Shown here one piece after another: positions 53,401 through 56,554 of a stretch of DNA of 56,554 bases. Under the pieces are notes generated by a model. The model worked only from the letters and a program-made list of their open reading frames with translations, was not told the DNA's origin and made no database searches. Position numbers and translations under genes: made by a program. The stretch is from Klebsiella pneumoniae (GTDB taxonomy: Bacteria > Myxococcota_A > UBA796 > SXON01): positions 1-56,554 of the forward strand of contig CAMAWH010000033.1 of NCBI GenBank assembly GCA_945861635.1. Direction: 5' to 3'. Numbering within the stretch: position 1 is the first letter of the stretch; each line of letters begins with the position of its first letter.

Positions 53401-56400
53401 CGTGTTGTTTCGAAGGTTTCTGCCTTTCCGCTGGAGGCGTTGCGCTCGGACCAGAAATTGCTGGACGACCTCGGCTTCGATTCGCTGATGGCAAGCGAAT
53501 TGGGAACCCGCCTCGCGGAGATCTTCCCGGGTTTCACCGGGATTCCCCGCTCACTGCTCGCAAGTTCGCCGACGGTTGCCGACCTCGTTCGGCACGTCGA
53601 GGGTGCGTCGGCCGAGGATGCGGTTGCGCTGACGTCGCCGGATCGGGCGTTGGTCGCGTACATTCCGACGCTGGTCGAGCACCGGCTCTCCGGACTGTTG
53701 CGGCGGCCTGGCCGCGTGCTGATTCGCCCCACACTGACCGAATTGCGCTCCCTACCGCCAGGAGATCTGGTCGTCGTTTCGGAGGTGCTCGGCAGCGACC
53801 CCGTGGCGGCGGGCGTCACCGGCTTCGTGAAGGCGCTCGCGCGCGAGTGGCCGGACCATAAGGTATGCGTGGTGGACGGCTCGGCGGCGGACGCGACTGG
53901 AGAGTCGAGCGCTGCGGAACGCGATGTTGAAGTTGTGTACCGCGACGGCGTTCGCCACCTCGTTGGATTGGTTGAGGCTCCTGTCGCGACACGCGTATCG
54001 CACGGTCAGAAAATATTAATCACAGGTGGAACGGGTTGGTTGGGTCGATTGATTGCACGGACGTTGGTCGCAGAGGGCGCAACCGTTATTCTGATGGGAA
54101 CGCGTGCGGACCCTGGAGACGCGCTGGCCGAACTCGGGGCCGCAGGGCGCTACGTACGCGCCGACGTCCGCCGCGAACTTCCGGCGTTGGACATCGACGG
54201 AATCATCCATGCGGCCGGCGTTCTCGCGGATGGACCGGTCGGCACGGCCGACCCCGAAACGGCGTGGTCGATCAAGGTGGACGGTCTCGCCAATCTCCAT
54301 CAACATTTTCCGAACGCTTGGATCGTTGCGATTGGATCCTACGCGGCGCGCTTCGGAAATGCCTGGCAAACCGAGTACGCCGCGGCAAACGAAGCGATGG
54401 CGGCTCTCGCTCGACGGATCGGTGCGTCAACCCAGGTGTGGGGTCCGTGGTCAGACAGCGAAATGGTGGCGACCATTCCCCTGGTGATGCGACGCACCAT
54501 GCGCGAGGACGGCGTCTGGTTCGTCGATACCGCACAGGGAACGGCCGCGTTTCTTGCGAACCTCGGCGGAACGGGGGAGCGCGTGCTCGGCCTCGACCTT
54601 CCCCGCCTGCGCCCGGTACTTGAAGTCGAAGAAGCCCTCGATCCGGGCCAAAACTGGCTGCGTGACCACGCCCTGATGGGCCGGCCGACGGTGCCGATGG
54701 CCATGGTCATCGAGTGGGCCGCCGCACTCGTCGGCGGCGCCGCCGAAATCGCCGACTTGACGCTCTACGACGGCGTGGTCGTCGATAAACCCGTCACAGT
54801 GCGCCGCCGCCTTGACGGCGAACGATTCACGGTTTGGTCGAGCGGCCGCCTGGCCTGGAAGGGCACAGTCCGCCAGCACACCGGCGCCCTTCGCTCGCCG
54901 GTCGTACCCGGCGGTGCCGTGCCAACCCTCCCGCTCCCCGAGTTCTACGCGAAGCACACGTTCCATGGGCCAACCCTGCGCGGTATCGAGAGCGTCGATC
55001 GCCTGGGCGATCATCACGTTTCCGGTATCGTCCGCGTAGGTCGCGCAGAGGACTGGGGGCAGTCCGATTGGTCCATCGGCCCGTTGGCCGTCGATTCGGC
55101 CCTACAACTCTCCGCGTATTGGGCGCACCTTAAACTTGGGCGGGCTGGATTTCCCGTCCGCGTCGCCAAATGGACGCAGGTGCCAACTCGCGCCCGCGAA
55201 CTCCATGCCACGCTTTCGTTCGAAACCCAGAAGGGCGATCGCTTCACCGGTCGGGTCGTGCTCACGACGCCGGACGGTCAGGTCATCGCCATTGGAGAGG
55301 GTGTCGAGGCCGAACTTCGCGGCGGAGACGAAATCAAGGTCGCCCCGGAGCACACCGACTTCGGCCAATTTCCGGCTTTTCTGGATTTACAACAGCGATT
55401 GCAAGCCGCAAAGTTTCTAGGCATCAACAATCCATATTTCAAGGTGCTGGACGGCGTTGCCCGGGACACCATTACGATCGAGGGCCGGCCGCTCATTCAT
55501 TTTTCCGGCTACAATTACCTCGGGTTCAGCGGGCATCCGTATGTCACGCGGCGCGTGGAAGAAGCCGTTGAACGGTACGGAACCAGCGTGAGCGCCTCGC
55601 GCGTTGCCAGCGGAGAGCGCCCCATCCATCTTGAACTGGAAGCCAAACTTGCCGCGGCTCTGGGCGTCGACGATGCGGTCGTGTTCACCGCAGGCCACGC
55701 CACGAATGTCACCGTGATCGGACATCTTTTCGGCGCCAAGGACCTCATCCTCCACGACGAACTGATCCACGATTCCGCGCTGCAGGGAATGAAGCTCTCC
55801 GGCGCCACGCGCCGGCCCTTCGCACACGGCGACATGGGCGCCTTGGCCCGTATGTTGGAAACAATGCGGCCGCGATTCGAGAAATGTTTGCTGATCATCG
55901 AGGGCGTGTACTCGATGGACGGAGACATGTGCGACTTGCCCATGGCGGTCCAACTCAAGAAACGCCACAGAGCGTTCCTCATGGTGGATGAAGCGCATAG
56001 TTTCGGCGTCGTGGGCACGCGCGGGTACGGGGTAAGCGAACACTTCGGCGTCGATGGCCGCGATATCGATATTTGGATGGGAACCCTCTCCAAAACGCTC
56101 TCCTCGTGCGGTGGATATCTGGCGGGTTCTCGTGAGTTGGTTCAACTCCTGAAATACACGGCGCCGGGATTTGTGTACTCGGCGGGATTGACGCCGGCGA
56201 ACACCATGGCCTCCATCGCCGCTCTCGAATTGATGGAGCGGGAGCCGGAGCATGTGGCCCGACTGCAATCCAACGCGCGCTACTTCTACGATCAGTGTCA
56301 GGCCGCTGGGCTCGACACGGGACCCTCGGCGGGCGAAAGCGCGGTCGTCCCCATCATCGTCGGCAACAGCTTCCACGCCCTATTGCTGTCCGACGCCTTG

Positions 56401-56554
56401 TTCCAACGCGGCATCAACGTTCAGCCGATCCTGTACCCAGCCGTTGCCGACAATGGGTCACGCCTCCGCTTCTTCCTCTCCTCGACACACACAGAAGAGC
56501 AGCTTCGTCAAACGGTATCTACCGTGCGAGAAGAACTGGAACGTATACGCGCGG
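50500..56554 (+). CDS. Polyketide synthase KS-AT-ACP-KR-DH-AONS (3' end outside window)
   Basis: One open frame of 2018 codons with no stop before the window edge. KS: Cys218 (VDAACAS), His353 (THGTGT), His390 (NIGHT). AT: Ser672 in GHSLGE and HAFHS at 770, which suggests malonyl specificity. ACP: Ser995 in DLGFDSLM. KR: TGGTGWLG near 1175, Ser1280 and Tyr1293 (YAAAN). DH: His1390 (HALMGRPTVP) and Asp1532 (AVDSALQ), both active-site residues present. AONS-type PLP domain from about 1620: NYLGFSGHP, VDEAHSFGV (Asp1830, His1833) and PLP-Lys1865 in TLSKTL. The order ACP before KR-DH resembles PfaA-type lipid synthases, not modular PKS. Expected release is by decarboxylative condensation with an amino acid, giving an aminoketone. 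Confidence 0.93.
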   Translation, partial: MARALPTGSPDIAIVGMACRFPGAPDVSRYWRLIREGRNAFGPPPADRWSHEAFYSTQHRAMDRYYAPAGAFIEDIKSFAAMEFGIPPRRVEVMDPQQRMSLETAWYALQDAGYAASIDNAEHGRPINRRRIGTFLGLCGSEFRLLLSSRVTAQMMAAGDLGEGATDEAEAGRLGAHVDRVVPSRAFSAPGVLGNMSAAAIAQELDLGGPAFTVDAACASALVAVHDAITYLRAGQIDAALAGGAYLNLTPENLIAFSRIGAISAKGVCRPFDADADGFVQGEGVGFVLLRRLDDALRDRDRIYAIVRGSGCNNDGRGDGPMSPRREGQEAVIADAWKDAGISANDIGYIETHGTGTSVGDRTELTALRASLGPREIPIPLGSAKANIGHTMSAAGIAGLIKTALAVHHAVIPPLANWAAPHPDHELDDGTFTIPTASTPWIGRRVALVSSFGFGGTNAHLVLEGAPPAARTRLFPASAPMLDLPGSLVVLSADTAPLLAAHLADLAATLHDGGDLSAVVHTLNLGRRRRGVRVAIVATTLDELRSRLQRAADVLAADPATRGALDRDSYVGDAAEALPVAFLAPGQGMQKVGMMRDWLRIPDFAASMSAMEAAVADITPRPLLSYIYGDGASEDALTDTKIAQPAMLAIGISVATVLHRFGVDPAIILGHSLGEFTATALSGAVEAQAALRFVALRGRAMAQMPGDHGAMAAIMASAEDVAAHLAPGAVLANHNHPRQNVISGPTAAVEASLRRLAAAGLKARRIPVSHAFHSPLLEAVQPDVERGVEEMVFSAPTVPMASCIAEHRPFTADAVRAIYRRHATSPVEYVRGLNQCQQAGARIFIQLAGGATLCAFARGSVPEADAIVSVAADDEDKGLGLLRVLALCAANGHRIDLTAFGDGLATLPPTPLPTQVYWPVQTTTQMAAPIHVAKARDAGPKLEAHELPGAPSATDSTDGETVADRVMRVVSKVSAFPLEALRSDQKLLDDLGFDSLMASELGTRLAEIFPGFTGIPRSLLASSPTVADLVRHVEGASAEDAVALTSPDRALVAYIPTLVEHRLSGLLRRPGRVLIRPTLTELRSLPPGDLVVVSEVLGSDPVAAGVTGFVKALAREWPDHKVCVVDGSAADATGESSAAERDVEVVYRDGVRHLVGLVEAPVATRVSHGQKILITGGTGWLGRLIARTLVAEGATVILMGTRADPGDALAELGAAGRYVRADVRRELPALDIDGIIHAAGVLADGPVGTADPETAWSIKVDGLANLHQHFPNAWIVAIGSYAARFGNAWQTEYAAANEAMAALARRIGASTQVWGPWSDSEMVATIPLVMRRTMREDGVWFVDTAQGTAAFLANLGGTGERVLGLDLPRLRPVLEVEEALDPGQNWLRDHALMGRPTVPMAMVIEWAAALVGGAAEIADLTLYDGVVVDKPVTVRRRLDGERFTVWSSGRLAWKGTVRQHTGALRSPVVPGGAVPTLPLPEFYAKHTFHGPTLRGIESVDRLGDHHVSGIVRVGRAEDWGQSDWSIGPLAVDSALQLSAYWAHLKLGRAGFPVRVAKWTQVPTRARELHATLSFETQKGDRFTGRVVLTTPDGQVIAIGEGVEAELRGGDEIKVAPEHTDFGQFPAFLDLQQRLQAAKFLGINNPYFKVLDGVARDTITIEGRPLIHFSGYNYLGFSGHPYVTRRVEEAVERYGTSVSASRVASGERPIHLELEAKLAAALGVDDAVVFTAGHATNVTVIGHLFGAKDLILHDELIHDSALQGMKLSGATRRPFAHGDMGALARMLETMRPRFEKCLLIIEGVYSMDGDMCDLPMAVQLKKRHRAFLMVDEAHSFGVVGTRGYGVSEHFGVDGRDIDIWMGTLSKTLSSCGGYLAGSRELVQLLKYTAPGFVYSAGLTPANTMASIAALELMEREPEHVARLQSNARYFYDQCQAAGLDTGPSAGESAVVPIIVGNSFHALLLSDALFQRGINVQPILYPAVADNGSRLRFFLSSTHTEEQLRQTVSTVREELERIRA

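Overview
This 56.5 kb window is high-GC, gene-dense bacterial DNA from a diderm. Evidence for the outer membrane is a Tad/Flp secretin, many lipoproteins, an outer-membrane-barrel-like protein, a periplasmic murein endopeptidase and the bacterial leucyl/arginyl-transferase Bpt. Asp-rich MopE-type repeats joined to FG-GAP repeats, a TIGR02147-type regulator, PilZ and hybrid-kinase signalling and a FAAL/PKS locus together point to a Myxococcota-like (former deltaproteobacterial) genome. That assignment is inference; no rRNA or other taxonomic marker is present. I saw no tRNA, rRNA, insertion sequence, prophage or CRISPR array.

Layout. 1-4.9 kb: a cut-off Ig-like lipoprotein, a DUF6165-like protein, moaC, a DUF3105-like lipoprotein, a secreted protein, a B12-type radical SAM protein and a TIGR02147 regulator. 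4.9-5.2 kb: a non-coding stretch with repeated TGAGTAC sites and a strong hairpin. 5.2-11.7 kb: a coiled-coil membrane protein, a HAD phosphatase, a large STAND/TPR protein with a damaged Walker A motif, a YcaQ-type DNA glycosylase and a MepA-type endopeptidase. 11.8-18.3 kb: a MopE/FG-GAP lipoprotein, UvrB and a smaller MopE-motif lipoprotein. 18.3-24.8 kb: a compact Tad/Flp pilus operon with three 59-residue pilins, CpaA, CpaB, the CpaC secretin, a CpaE-CpaF fusion and TadB. 24.8-33 kb: small genes and a translationally coupled signalling operon (frameshifted PilZ protein, kinase-receiver-kinase hybrid, ThiF-nitroreductase fusion). 33.2-39.3 kb: a barrel-like protein, then two pairs of radical SAM genes pointing away from each other across two small exported proteins. 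39.3-42.5 kb: lipoproteins, including a second MopE/FG-GAP protein. 42.6-47.2 kb: a minus-strand operon of bpt, a free SPASM domain, an ABC transporter pair, a DegT aminotransferase and a prepilin peptidase. 47.2-56.5 kb: an enoyl-CoA hydratase, a hotdog thioesterase, and a lipid locus of FAAL, ACP and a giant polyketide synthase.

The most notable system is at the right end. A fatty acyl-AMP ligase, a discrete ACP and a synthase ordered KS-AT-ACP-KR-DH-AONS run off the window edge. The expected chemistry is activation of a fatty acid, one extension with malonyl units, reduction and dehydration, then PLP-dependent decarboxylative condensation with an amino acid. The predicted product is a sphingoid-like or aminoketone lipid. 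The second most notable system is the radical SAM region: one of its enzymes lacks the C-terminal SPASM domain, and a free-standing domain with the same motif layout sits 7 kb away.
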